Shown here: piece by piece, positions 36,060-48,900 of the stretch
Numbering within the stretch: the first letter of the stretch is position 1
How the letters are laid out: every line of letters starts with the position of its first letter
Translations under genes and position numbers: made by a program
Notes under the pieces: model-generated
Told to the model about the DNA's origin: nothing
Databases searched by the model: none
Seen by the model: the letters and a program-made list of their open reading frames with translations, nothing else
NCBI RefSeq assembly: GCF_011397635.1
Contig: NC_064757.1
Span: forward strand, 35,191,839-35,255,838
Direction: 5' to 3'
Length of the DNA stretch: 64,000 bases
DNA from: Epinephelus fuscoguttatus
Lineage: Eukaryota > Chordata > Actinopteri > Perciformes > Serranidae

Positions 36060-36185
36060 GGTGCTGGTAGGCTGGCTTTTGATACCTTGGGCCCAGCCAT
36101 GCTAGCTGTTTCCCTCTGTTTCCAGTCTTTATGCTAAGCTAAGCTAACTGTCTCCAGGCTGTAGCTTCCTTTTAACAAACATGAG
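36060..36185. repeat. Fragment of the 'tagctagcttagct' family
   Basis: 'ccatgctagctgtttccctc' and 'ctttatgctaagctaagcta' match the repeats at 24870-25410 and 46580-46990. Confidence 0.55.
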
Positions 36186-36735
36186 AGTGGCGGCACAATG
36201 GTCAAGTGGTTAGCATTGTTGTTTCACAGAGGGTTCCTGTTCTAACCCAAGGTACAGGTTCAAAACCTGGGGTGAGGGAGTTTGCATGTTCTCCCTGTGT
36301 CAGCGTGAGGGCTGGAGCCTATCCCAGCTGATACTGGGCGAGAGGCGGGGTACACCCTGGACAGGTCACCAGACTATCACAGGGCTGACACATAGAGACA
36401 GACAACCATTCATGCTCACGTTCACACCTATGGGCAATTTAGAGTCACCAATGGACCTTTTTCACAGCAGACATTTTGATTCGTCTTAGTAGAAAAGGCA
36501 AAGGTGAAAGTGAAATCATTAAGGATGGCTGAGTTCCATTCAGTGTCACAGTAAGCTATTAACAGTTAGCCAACATGGACAATACCAGGGTCTCCCCTTA
36601 TTGGAATGCAGCTGTCATTAGTGTTACTGAAGACACCTGTGTTGCTCCTACTCTGATGTGTCAAAACGTCTGCTGTTAAAAAGGCCTATTAACCTGCATG
36701 TCTTTGGACTGTGGGAGGAAGGTGGAGTACCCTGA
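36186..36735 (+). mobile_element. tRNA-headed dispersed repeat split by a nested MITE
   Basis: The head 'gcggcacaatggtcaagtgg' with B-box-like 'GGTTCAAAACC' is tRNA-like. The body continues through 'cctatcccagctgatactgg' and 'agactatcacagggctgaca' to 'agagtcaccaa' at about 36451. A foreign block, 36453-36686, interrupts it, and the missing end 'taacctgcatgtctttggac' resumes at about 36690. The copy at 7388-7585 shows the uninterrupted order 'gtcaccagttaacctgcatg'. Confidence 0.75.
36453..36686. mobile_element. Nested MITE, about 234 bp
   Basis: The ends are inverted: 'ggacctttttcacagcagac' then 'attttga' on the left, and 'tcaaaacgtctgctgttaaa' then 'aaggcc' on the right. It is inserted into the older dispersed repeat at a TA/AT-rich site. 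No coding capacity. Confidence 0.8.
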
Positions 36736-37286
36736 AAAAACCCACGCTGACACAGGAGAGCATTGGCTGAGTAAGCGTGTACACATACAAGAAATGTAAC
36801 GTACAACAGATAACATTTGTAGACAGTAAGACAATAGTGCAATGGTGCACAGCGCAAACAGTGCTGGAATAAATATGGAATTATCAATGTAACATGTTAC
36901 TTAATATACATGAGGTAGCATGTGTCACAGTTATGATATTTACATGTTAAAAACAGTGTATTTACAGGGGCATGCAAAAGGTGAAACAGGTCACAATCTT
37001 GTTTACTGAGAAGAGAGGGTCACCTCTAAAGCTCGGTCTATTGTCTCAGACTCAACATCCAGAGGATTTGCCTCCCAAAATGCAGCACAAGCGTTACAGA
37101 TCATCCTTTGTTCCAAGTGCTTGCTCTTACCTTAAAAAGCAGTGACCACTAATTGCCCATGATTTACCCCAGTGACAGTGTGTGATACTGGATTCTGTGT
37201 GTTATGTATTGTACTGTCTGCTTTACTTTACTTATGACTACTGTCTGTATCCTAAATTGCCCCTAGGGGACATTACAGTTTTACCT

Positions 37287-38045
37287 TACCGTGAATGGTT
37301 AGGTAAGTAGAAGATGAGCTTATCTCCAAAAAGCCTTAAGTTGAAGATGTTTTGTTTTGTGAGTGAGATTAGTGTATTATTTTTGTTTTGTACGATTTTA
37401 GAGTGGAAAAAAACGAAAGGTGTACCATGCATAAGTTTGGGCACCCCAAGACATCTGAGCTCTCAGACAGCTCTCACCAGGGCCTCAGACCTTAATTAGC
37501 TTGTTAGGGCTCTGGCTTGTTCGCAGTCATCGTCAGGAAAAGCCAGATGATGCATATTTCAAAACTTTATAAACACTCTGACTCCTGAAACCTTGTCTTG
37601 TCAATCAGCAACCATGGGCTCCTCTAAACAGCTGCCTAGCAATCTGAAAACTAAAATAATTGATACCCACAGAGCAGGAGAAGACTTTCAGAACATAGCC
37701 AAGTGTTTTCAGGTAGCTGTTTCCTCAGTTTGTAATATAATTGAGAAATGGCAGTTAACAGGAACTATGGAGGTCACAGCTTTTGGAGACAACTGCTCAT
37801 AGGATTGTTGAAAGGCAAATCAGAACTCCTGTTTGACTGCAAAAGACCTGCAGAAAGATTTATCAGACTCTGGAGTAGTGGTGCACTGTTCTACTGTGCA
37901 GCGATATATATATGACGGTCATGGCAGAGTCATCAGGAGAAATCTTTCCTGCCTCCTCACCGCAAAATTCAGCTTCAGAAGGTGCCAAAGGAACATTTAA
38001 ACAAACCTGATGCTTTTTGGATACAAATCCAAAAAGCCCAAACCT
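37287..38045 (+). pseudogene. Decayed Tc1-type transposon and transposase relic
   Basis: The start codon region at 37614 opens 'MGSSKQLPSNLKTKIID', a Tc1-like helix-turn-helix N-terminus, with 'VAVSSVCNIIEKWQLTGT' following. The frame then breaks at about 37785. Later DNA still reads as transposase remnants ('tctggagtagtggtgcactg', and 'NKPDAFW' near 38005-38025). Left-end DNA from about 37287 and 'cataagtttgggcacccc' near 37430 match the 5' part of a separate fish Tc1 family. The catalytic DDE segments and right TIR are gone. Confidence 0.75.
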
Positions 38046-39132
38046 TTTCATGCTGCTGTAAACTATAAAAAAATATATAATTTACAGGTACAATAAAGTA
38101 CAGTGGATGTTTGGTGTTACAGGGATGATCACCTGTTTTGTTTGTTAAATCATAATCTGCAAAGTCACGACAGTTATTAGATAAATGCATTGGAGTAAAC
38201 TTATAAAGCAGCATAGACAGTGCCTGTCCTCGGCTGCTTTTCACACCCTGCCACCACCACCACCATCACCCCCTACAGAGAGACTCACACACTGGTGATA
38301 AGTGGGACAAAAGAAGGAGGCAGTTAGACCTATTTTTTCCACTGTATCGGAGGAGGGGGCACATCTATTGTTCACTGTCCGCAGGTGGTCTTACTGTTGT
38401 AAAGCTGCTGGAGCTTCGCCTTAATGGAGACATAAAAGATTCTCAGTCAACTGGAGCGTCTCAAAGCGCTGGCTGTGATAGTTAGAGCGTCCACTGAAGG
38501 CCTAGCTGCACCTTTAAGTAACAATAAAGTGTCTTAAAGGGTATAATTAGTCTATAAGATAGTGTTAGATATGATGAATGTGTGGAGCTCAGTGTTTCTG
38601 TGTAGGTTTGTGTCATTTGAGATGCATAGAGCAACCCTTTTAACCCTAATGTAACATTTTTTCCTGTAAGTATCTCCAAAGTTATCTTTTAAAGGTGCAT
38701 TATATGAAAAAATAAGGCTTGTAAATTGGCACAGAACAAGAAAATGTTAGAAAATCTACACAATTACATGTGCAAAAAGTGAGCATTTTCATCATAAGAT
38801 CATCTCATTTTATCTTATATATTATTTTGCATGTTTTTGTGCGCTCACTAAAGAACTCTCAGAGATTACACAAGCAATTATTTGGAATTAATTCCTCAGA
38901 AATGTACCCACTGACCACAGTGTCTACAGTTTTTAAGTAATGATTTAACTCAGGTACTACTCTTGGTAATAATTGACAAACTGCTTAAAGTTTAAGCAAC
39001 AGTGTAAACCTTTAAGCCTACAACTCAAACAATCAGGAGAAGAGTAAAAGCAGGAAGTGCTCATATGAACTATTTGGGTGAAGTCAACAGGCCCTCAGGG
39101 GTGAAGCTTTGACAAATGATGTGTCACATTAA

Positions 39133-39390
39133 GAGCTGAAACCACTTCAGTCAACAGAAAAATAGTAATTATTTTGATGATTGATTGATTGTTTTTAGAC
39201 ATTGTTCAGTGATAAAAGCACAGAACAATGTCTGGTTTCATGAGACAATGTGCTACTGTTTTTGTCAAGCGTCATTTTTAACTGAATATTTGTGGGTTTG
39301 GGAATTTTGGTTGAAAAAAATAAGGCATCTGAAAACATCTCTTGTGCTGTGGAAAGTCTGATCTTTCATAGGTAAATTGATTATGTAGAA
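39133..39390. repeat. 'gggctgcaacta' family repeat fragment
   Basis: 'cagaaaaatagtaattattt' followed by 'tgatgattgattgattg' and 'catctgaaaacatctcttgt' resemble the family, with strong divergence. Confidence 0.4.
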
Positions 39391-40555
39391 AATAGCACAA
39401 GATAAATCTAAGTGGTCGTCAGATGACTAACAAGATGAAGGAGAAGAAAAGAAACTTATTTTATGGTAAAATACTGGATAGTTTTACCTCTTCAGGCCTC
39501 GAAAACTATCTAAATATTATACTATTTTTAGCGTTCTGAAAATGTCACTAACACTTTTAATGAAAAAGGCACAAAATGAGTTGGAATAAAATCGCTAGTT
39601 ATATAAACACTTTTATTATGGCCATCTCACATATTTCTGCTGTATTTGTGCGTATGAAAAGAGGAACAATATTTTTACGACCATGAACTTTTCATTTCAG
39701 TGGTGATTACTAGACCTCTGTGTCATTTCTCTTGTATTCTGGGTTCCTGGCAGCTTTATACTTTATTAAATTGATCTGACTTTGTTCTGAGAAAGAACAA
39801 AGACAGTTCAAAAGGTGCAAAACAAAAGACAAAAATGAACCTGAACTCCAGAGGGTACAAGAAGGCACTTGTACCAGAATTGATTACACAATCAGCGGAA
39901 AAGAGACGCAGTGTCAGCAACAAGAGCGACGACTCTACTGAAGGTTGATCAAGTCCCAAAATGTGAATAGTGTGCACTTAGAACTGAAGGAAAGAGTAGT
40001 GCGTACGGGTTGACGCCTGCAGACCCTGAAACGATAATCTCAAGGGCAGAAACACATGATGATGTGAGTTCTCCGATGAGTTCAGATGAGGAGAACAAAA
40101 CTTCCCCCTGAGGCCACAAGTTTGAGCACAGCTGCAGCTTTGTACACATTATACACCCATGTGGATTTGAGATGAATGACAGAAACGTGTGACCTTCTGT
40201 TCTTCCTAAATACCTGCTGGAGCTTGTTGCGGTTCAGCTGAAGGTTTCACATGTGGGAGGAGGGTTTAAAAGGAGCGGCAAGAGTCATAAACATATATCA
40301 TTGCTGCATAAAAGGAGGATTTTCGATTGAGGGTTGAATTTATCGAATGTTTATTCATAAAAGTACGTCTGTGAGTCCTTGTTCTTTAAGCTATCGTTGT
40401 TTGTCCAATTATTCAAAGGAAAAATAAATAAACTTTATGAAAGTACTTTAGCCCAGCACACACGCCCATTACAAATTGCTTAGTCATCGTTATAAAAACA
40501 TGTCAAGACTGCATTTAATCAGACTTTAGAAAAGAAACAAAAATTCTGAAAAGGA

Positions 40556-41850
40556 CCTTGGACCCATTCCCGTCCATCGTTGTCAAGGCTTGTCTCACCA
40601 CTCTCTGCCTAGTCATCATCAAAACCATAAACTCCTCCCACCCATAGCTCCCCTCAGCCACTTTGATACTCAAAATCCTTGGACTTGACCCTGACATCCC
40701 AATAGCCTCCAGCCCTTTTCCGCCCGCCTTTCCTGTCAAAGGATAGACGTGTTGCCACTCAGCTGAAATCCCACCCTGACATCTATGAGCCTTTCCAGTG
40801 TGGTTTCCACCCAAAACATGACACTGAGACTGCTTTGATTAAAGTCACTAGTCATTCTCAGACTCTGGTTTTATCACCACCGTCATCTTTCTTGTCCTCA
40901 GTGCTGCTTTTGATACAGTTAACCATGCATCACAAGCCTCAGATCCACCCATGGTAAAACCAGCACTGCCCTCCCTTAATTCCAGTCATACCTCCTCAAC
41001 AGACATCAATTAATCTCTATCAACGATTGCAGATCGACCATAGTTCCTGTCACCCATGGTGTCCCCCAGGGTTCAGTGCTTGATCCCCTTACCTTCATCC
41101 TTAACATGCTGCTGCTTGGACACATCCTCCTCCACCATGACCTCCAGTTTCACTGTTAATGCCAATGATACACCAAAACAGTCTTCTTCCACTTCTATAA
41201 CAATTACCTGCCTCCAACCTCCGCTGTCACTTACTGCTGCAGGAACAACCATGCACTTGTAACATCCAGGCTGGCCAGCTGCAACAAAATCATCTATGGT
41301 ACCACAAACAAAGTCCTTAAAAAACTCCAGTATGTATGGTCACAAACTGGCTCATGTGACAAGTAACAAGTCCATACAAAAGATTTAGTTCAGACAAGCA
41401 TCATCTATTAAACTAAGACTAAGTTAAATAAACAATAGAATGTGTAGGTCAGCAAAGTCAGTAATGAAATCCATGCCTGGATGTGTGTCAGGTGTGCTGC
41501 GGAGGTGCTGAAGGTGCAAACCAAAAACCAATGAGGCAGGGTGGACATCTGCTGCAGAAAGGAAGAGAGTGAGTGAAAACATGAGGCAGCTTTCATAGCC
41601 TGGAAGGCCCAGGTGAATGGCCCTCCCATGTCAGCCAACTGCCAGATGAGGTTGGTTGAAACATCCTCCAAGACGGTGGGAGGGGCGTCACAGTATACAA
41701 CTCTCCTGCTCACGTGACCACATCACCCCAATCCTCCACAACCTTGACTGGCTCCCAGGTTGGATTAAACATAGGATAAACATTAAGATTATAACTCGTT
41801 ACTACGTTTATTTAAATTCAAACCTGTGTAGGTTGAGAAAATTCGTTTTT
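40556..41850 (+). pseudogene. L2/CR1-type LINE reverse-transcriptase relic, interrupted
   Basis: Recognisable pieces in shifting frames: 'LDPxP' near 40558, 'LSAAFDTVNH' near 40897-40926, 'THGVPQGSVL' near 41051-41080 and a decayed YADDT-like 'NANDT' near 41157. Then come 'SRLASCNKIIYGTTNKVLKK' (about 41265-41325) and 'RDHITPILHNLDWLPG' (about 41713-41760). The last two pieces are normally about 20 residues apart in this family, but here about 370 bp of unrelated DNA (41335-41700) separates them. Multiple stops and frameshifts: a dead copy. Confidence 0.8.
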
Positions 41851-42267
41851 TGAACACTGGACAATTTAATTGTTATATATCTGGGAAGCCAAACTAAACT
41901 AAACTAAAATAAAATACAGCTTCAAATATTTAAATTTTATAATATTCAAATATTAATTATACCAAAAAAAGGTAATCTACTTTAACTTTAAAAGTGGGAA
42001 ATTCAAACCACATAACCACGTATGAGACTGTTCTAATACTCAGTCATTATATCCTCATTACTGATGATTATTTATTAAAACTCATTGTTTAAATATCCTG
42101 TATCAGCAACAATAGTCAAATCTACAATATCATCACAATATCAAGAGGTATTTGATAAAATTCTCCTTATATCTGATTTTCTCCATATTTTATAACCACA
42201 CACTGATCCATATTCTCTCTCCGACAGTTGTACAAAAGACAGCAGACGACTGTGTGAACTTTGCACT

Positions 42268-45200
42268 TGACTGCAACTTTTATTTTTTTGCAAATACACT
42301 ATAAATGTTTACAAAAGCACTGTAGAAACATCTGTGCAGTGTAAATTATCAAAACTAAAAATGGATATTACTTTGAATTCATTTTGCACCTCACATGACA
42401 AGAAGGATTGTCATTTTCAGCAGCAAAACAAATCGGTATATCTCAAGAGGAAACGTCTGTTAGTGACTTCAGAACATCGAAATCAGGGGGGGATACGTTT
42501 TTCTTTTTTTACACCGAAGAGCAAATGAAGGGAAAGTAAAAAGAAAGGATGGTATGGCACTAGTGCTCATCCCTGAAGGAGGGCTTCATTCATCAAGATA
42601 GGGTACACAGCATCATCGCTTTACTCAGTCATCAAGATAATCAGCCTTCCAGTAAAACAAACAAACAAACAAACAAAAATATCACTCCAGTTTTGACAGA
42701 AATCGGCTCCACAAACACAAATGTACTCACACAAATTCTCAAACACCCGAATCTTAAACTTTCATGAACACTCTCACAGACATTTTACAGGTCTCTGACA
42801 GCCCCCAGTGTCACATACGGGTCCATCTTTTTACACTTTTTTTGTACTTAAAAAGTGAAAATAAATTGAAATGTTCAAAAATGAAATGTTGAATATTAAA
42901 AAAAAAAAAAAACAACTAAATCACACTACGGAAAAAAATACTTCTATACAACTAACAAAAAAATAAATCACAAATTCAGGGGAAAGAAAATACATAAATA
43001 TTGTGTGGCCCCTAACAAAACAATTTATTTTACACAACTCTGTATTGCTTTGTCTTACATAATACTGAGATCTGCTCACAGAGAGCATTGATTACTTTTG
43101 TTTGCTCTTGCATCAGGTGACAAAAAAAGCAATACCCATCAAACTACCATCACGTGAAATTTCTGTTTTCTTGCCTTGATGTAAAAAGGCACATACACAT
43201 ATGAGTTCACGCAACACTGCTGCAAATACTTCACATAAGTGGTGGCACGATTTAAAGAAACAAACAAACAAAAAAAAAAGTAGGCAGGGGTTTTTTGTGG
43301 CACAACCATTATCACAGAGGAGAGTAAACATGGCGCCCGGGCAGATCTATGTGGGTTATCTTTGGTCAAGCAGGGATGAGCCAATAGGCTTGAAGGATTG
43401 GACTCAAAGGTCAGTGTAGTAGAAGTCAGACAGTGGAGGAGTGATGGCTCAGGTGTGTTTGAACAGACGCTGTACAAGCAACACACACACGCACGACTCT
43501 CGGGATTAAGGTCTCTAAGGTTCAAGTTTTTCATAGAGGTGGATAACGAATGAGTTTGCACAAGGCGGTGGTCTCTTGCATGTAGGTGGGATAAAGAAAA
43601 GGCCTTTAGTGAATTGATTTAATACTTTCGACCTCTCCACCACAGTGTTATTAATCCCAGACTTCTGACATATGAAGTGGCTCACCTCCAGCGAACTGTT
43701 ACTATAATAAAACCCCAACAATACACGTGATATGGTCAAGATCATCTGCTTATAAGAGGAATGAGTGTGTTAAGTGTGATAAATTTTACAAAGTGTTGCT
43801 AGTGATAACTGTAACTGCTAATTCCAATAAATGGCAGCAAGCTTTAGGCTTTGTATCTTGTGCTCGGGTGTCAAAGAGGTTGGCGACACAGGAAGGCCTT
43901 GAAGAAAAAGCCTCTGCAGACCAACCTGGAGAAGAATACGAGCACGTTGTGTACACATACTGTATGTACAATACAAGTCCATAGGTTATGGCATTTTGTT
44001 TTTTAGCAGCAATAACAAATACAAAAGTATATCAAAAGAAGACACTCCATGTGCTGAAAAGCAAATAACACAGAGGCGTGGATGTGTGTTTAGAACATCC
44101 TTCATAACCAATACTAGCGAGGACAAACCATTGAAATGTATTGAACATATGGACCACCTGCACTGAAATGAACAGGACAAATAAAACAACAATGAAAATA
44201 CATGGGGCACAATTTCCAGGCAAAGTGCAGGGAATTTTTTCCACGCTGACAGTATTATGGCCTTAAATTCACTTCCCATTTGCGACTACCACTGAGACAA
44301 GACAAGTGTGTTGGACATAAAAATGAAAACACATGAAACTAAGACAAACAGTGATTCAAGTGCTGTGTGCTGCGGTTTTGCCTGAATGCCTACAGCTCCT
44401 TGGCAAACTGAATGACTGCACAGCGGCGAGTGGTGCACAGGGCTTCCTCAACAAAACCCCCAATGATTCCCCCTTTTTTTTTTTTTTTTTTTTAATAGTC
44501 ATGGCACTTTGACAGTGTCTTTGACAGATCAGCTGTAAATATATATAATAATAAGAGGACAAAAAAACCTGGTAGCCTTTGTGTGAGGACTGGTTTTAGC
44601 AATCCAAATTGTGCTTTCTCTAATAAGTAACAGTGTAGACGTGCAGGAGCGGTCAACACCAGAGCAAAGTTAGTGTCTTTCAGCACACCTTGAAGGACTG
44701 CTTGCTGGATTTGGTCAGAGGTATCTCAACATTTCCCCTTTAACATTATGTACAATAATGACAGAAGAGATTTCCAGCTTATTTGAACAATGTATGAACA
44801 CGAAGAACACGCTGAACCATTATAAGGCAGAAAGCAGGTTCAAGTCTCCCTTGTAAGTTCTGTGGGTGTTTTTTCTTTCCTTTTTGTTTTGAATGTGTGA
44901 TGAAGTCTAAGAGAGGTGCAGCTACAGGTGGCAATTCTAATAATTTCACAGCTAAGTGGTCGCCACCTTTGCTAATGATGACTTGGAAATGTAGCTGGAT
45001 GTCTTTTAACTAGTGTTCTGTAGAGGAGGAGGGGGAGATCCAGGTGTCACTACACTGTGCCTGCATCAAGAAAAATAGTTGCCCATTGTCCATCAAAACA
45101 GGACACTGAAGTGTAAAGGTGCACACACACTTTCACTAACTGATACTGGAAGTGTGCATGTGGGTGCACTAATATATCTTAGGAAAAAAAAGGCAAAAGT

Positions 45201-45904
45201 TTGGCTCAGTGTTTTTCTTTTTACAAAAACGATATGCTAAGTTCACTTTTGTTAGCAAAACCATTTTATCCTCCAAGCGCAGGAGCTCTAAGTTTTGTCC
45301 TATTCAGTTGACAGGGGGGCTTTTTTTAAAAAAAATCTGTTGGCTTGAAGTTTCCTCTTATGGGGAGGAAAAGAGCAAGAATGCAACGGTAACAACACCC
45401 ACTGTTGTTCAGGTGAATACTAAAACTCTCTTTGAGCGACATCAGCCGGCAGCGTCTGCTCAGAAGATCATGCATCCTTGTGCGACAGCGACACCTATGC
45501 TACCGGGTTCCCTCAGAAGAATTATGGAAAAAAAGGCTTGTCCTGGCCGAGCCCGCCCAGAGTCCCTTCATCATCTTCAAAGGCCGACCAGGACAGAGAT
45601 GAGGAATAAGAGTGTGGGAGTTTGTTGTGTTGCAGTACGGCAGGCAGTGAGGGCCATGCTCAGCAGGTACAGTAGAGGAGGACAGACAGTCATAAGTGGG
45701 CTCAGCGAGAGGAGCAATGTCTTTGTCAACTAAACGTTTACTGGGGCTTGTGTCCCACCCCTTTCCCTATCCTCCCCACCACCCCCAAAATAAGTGAAAA
45801 AGAGCCCGCTGTGTGTGCAAACCCCCGCCCGTGGTAATATAACACCCCTGTGCTGCTCCCTCAGCCCCCTTCCTGAGCTCCACACTTGGGGAGGGGATCC
45901 TCGA
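42268..45904 (-). other. scarb2: Probable long scarb2 3'UTR
   Basis: Downstream of the scarb2 stop (45905) the minus strand has no further exon. An AATAAA (plus-strand 'tttatt' near 42280) precedes the repeat-rich spacer, giving a possible 3.6-kb UTR. The region has fewer of the dispersed repeats than its flanks, which fits transcribed sequence. A poly(T) tract lies at 44468-44493 on plus. Confidence 0.5.
44468..44493. repeat. Poly(T)/poly(A) tract
   Basis: A run of about 25 T on plus, reading as poly(A) in scarb2 sense and lying inside the probable 3'UTR. It could cause internal oligo-dT priming in cDNA libraries. Confidence 0.9.
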
Positions 45905-48900
45905 TCAACACTTCTTGTCCTCCACTGTAGACATGGCGATGTAGGAGCCGTTCCTCATCGGCTGGTTGGTTGCCGTTTCTGACGGCTCGTCAGGTTTGTC
46001 GCTGACCTGAGTGTAGGCCGTGTCGTCTTTCGCCGTCTGGACGGGAGGATGGAAAGTGTTAGTACAAACCACTGAAGTGACAACACGACCAAATATTATT
46101 TTGTAATGAATACTGACATCAAAATGTGAATTTATGCTTTGAGTGAAATGCTCACAGTAAACCACATCAATCTGAATATTCACAACCACCACAGAAAACT
46201 TTTTAACTTAAGAAAAATAAAGAATTAACACTGTGAGGCGAAAATTTTAAAAAGCAACATAATGACCCGTAAAGTTAATTAAAAATGACAATAATCGGAG
46301 ATGATGGATAACAAATTAAAAAAGGAGAATTGCAAACAAGGCAAAAATGAAGACTTACAGTAAAAGAATGAAAAGCTTCAGTAAAATCAATACGTTTTAC
46401 TTCATTCTAAAACAGAAAAGGAAAAAAGGGGGGGGTTACAGAAAATTAAAATTAGAACATGGTTAATAAAACTTCTTCACATTGCAATTAAGCATGTTTT
46501 AACATTTTCTCAATGCTATGCTAACTGTCTATGCTTTAATGCATGTGTGCATGAATAGCTTTTGGAAAATATTCACATTCTTAATGAGAGTTAGATAAAA
46601 AGATTGACACAACTCCTATGTCTGTATACTAAATATGAAACTACAGCCAGAGGACAGCTAGCTTAGCTTATTTTAGCTTAAGGACTGGAAACAGGGGCAA
46701 ACTGCTAGCCCTGGCTCTGTTCCAAAGGCTACAAAATCCAAATATCAGCACCTCTAAGGCTAAGGAATTAGCATGCTAAATCTGGTTTGTTAAAAATGCA
46801 CAAAAACAGTGTTAAAAGACAGATTTTCAGGACAGACCCAGGCCAGCTGTTTCCAGTCTTTCAGCTAAGCTAAGCTAACTGTCTTCTGACTTAAGCATAA
46901 ATGCATGAGAAGGATCTCAATCTGCTTGTCTAACTCTCCACAAAAAAGCAAATATTTGCCAAAAATATCAAACTATTCCATTAACATGCTTCAAGTGACT
47001 CTCTGCACAGTCAATAACCTGAACTTAAGTAATCTGAGGCCGATGACTGTCAGGGCTCACATCTACATCCTGCACTACTAAAGATAAGAGAGGTGAACAC
47101 GTGTTGTACATTGTTCTCAGGGCTATTCTGGTTCAATGCACTTTGCTACTCATTAATGCTAAGCTAGCCAATAGCTGCACTGACTAAACGGGAACTGAGA
47201 GCCTGGTTACACCTAGTATTAACATGTGTCTTGGGCACAAGTGGACATGACCAACATGATGCATTAGCCCCATTCACACTGCCTGTTCAAGGTGGGAATG
47301 TCACGCTGTTAATCCGCCTCACCATTCTGTATATAAAAGTACAATCACGGGATGGGTTGGCAGAGCTGTCTCGCCTTTAAACCATTTTGAGGACACGTTA
47401 TGTGCTATGTATGCTAGCAGAAGTTAGCAGCTAACTCGATAAACAAGTACCAACAAAAAATATACGCAAATTAGGGAGACAATGAACTCCAGGAGCTCCT
47501 TACCCTCCAAGCAGAGGACAAGATCAGCCACCATGTAACAGGGACGGTAAATGATCATTATTGCTACGTTATGCCATTAAAGAGTTGCCGATGCGTCTGT
47601 TATATGTCACACTAGAATCACGCACTGGAGGTCATTTGGTCCTGTATAAAAAAAATGCAAATCTGGCGTTAACGGTGGGTTCTTGTTGCCGTCCTATCGT
47701 GGGGATCTCTGTGTAAAAAGGGCTACTGTCATCCAATCACTCAAACCATTTGCTGAGGTGGTCTGGGACGCATCTGAGCAGGTATCTTTTGTAATAAACG
47801 CTAATGTGTCCTGATGCACCCTGACAAGGACGACATCATCGGTGCAGAATGTGATGGTTGTTTTGGTGACAGCGCAGAAACGCTCGATGACTTGCTGGTT
47901 TTACGATGAGCTGGACAAAATGTTGCGGGACCATCCATCGATTTGCCCTATATTAGGAGACATGTTGAGTCCTGTTGACAGCAATATCTCCAGTGGTGCC
48001 AACACATCCGCTAAGGTGACTAGCAAGCCGCGCGACTGGATGTAATAACAGTTTGCAGGGCCCTTTGACCTTTCAGTGTAAAAGACACAGGCAGTAATGT
48101 GATCTGTGGCCACCTGGTGATAGACACATGTGTGAACAACAATATGTCTAGGCTGTCCACTTGTGTTCGGATCACTAAAAACACACGTTAATCCAGGTCT
48201 AAACAGGCTCTAGGATCCTTAATACAAAGATGCAATGACTGTTAGCAAACATTCAGCAAAGGAAAAAAAAGCACCACTGGATCAAGAATTGTAGAAAAAC
48301 TGCTCATGCTGGCTTTACGGTGCAGAAACCATGCAATGCGTTAGTAAAGATGTTCGTAGCTTGGAGTTAAGCCTGCAGCAGCTCAGTGTGGAAACTGTTA
48401 GCCATGCAAAAACCCACTCTAAAAAACTGCAGCATTTACTGTGACATATTACCACTATCTATTATCAGTCTCATCTACACTGTGAGCTAATGTCAGCAGG
48501 TAGCACACACGTTCCATACTGTGTGGATTAATACTACAGTTCAGTCCACAGCAATACAGAGGGGGAATTTCTTACCTTCTTCTGGCGGTTTCGGCAAAAC
48601 AAGACGACAAGGACCAGCAGCAGGATGATGCCCATGCCCACGATGAGCAAAGGGAAGTTTGACACAACTGTCACAATGAGGAGCAGCGTCCTCATCTGGG
48701 AGGCAGACTCATCATCAATAGTCGCCGTCTGGAGTCGAGAGAGATGATTATTAATTTGTGGTTCACTTATAGTCATGTGAACAGGTTGGTTTCAGATTGT
48801 ACCGATAAATGTCCTCACCTCATTGACAAACATGATGGGGAAAATGGTCTCGTTGATGAACCTGGTTTTGCTGAGAGAGCAGAGAGAGAGAAATGGAGGT

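Larger units (their letters stand above)
33101..42240. other. Tail-to-tail spacer between ppef2 and scarb2
   Basis: No host gene is recognised. The spacer contains a (TA)n tract, several 'gggctgcaacta' repeats, a SINE-like repeat with a nested MITE (36190-36735), a Tc1 relic (37287-38045) and an L2-like reverse-transcriptase relic (40556-41850). The rest is AT-rich and featureless to me, notably 38100-39130 and 39400-40550. Confidence 0.6.

Noticed and set aside
36186..36260. Second tRNA-like sequence on plus
   Set aside because: It is the head of a dispersed repeat also present, truncated, at 7388-7585; no cloverleaf could be drawn.
45209..45733. 174-codon open frame on plus opposite the scarb2 3'UTR
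   Set aside because: No recognisable domain, no splice context, and composition typical of UTR read backwards.
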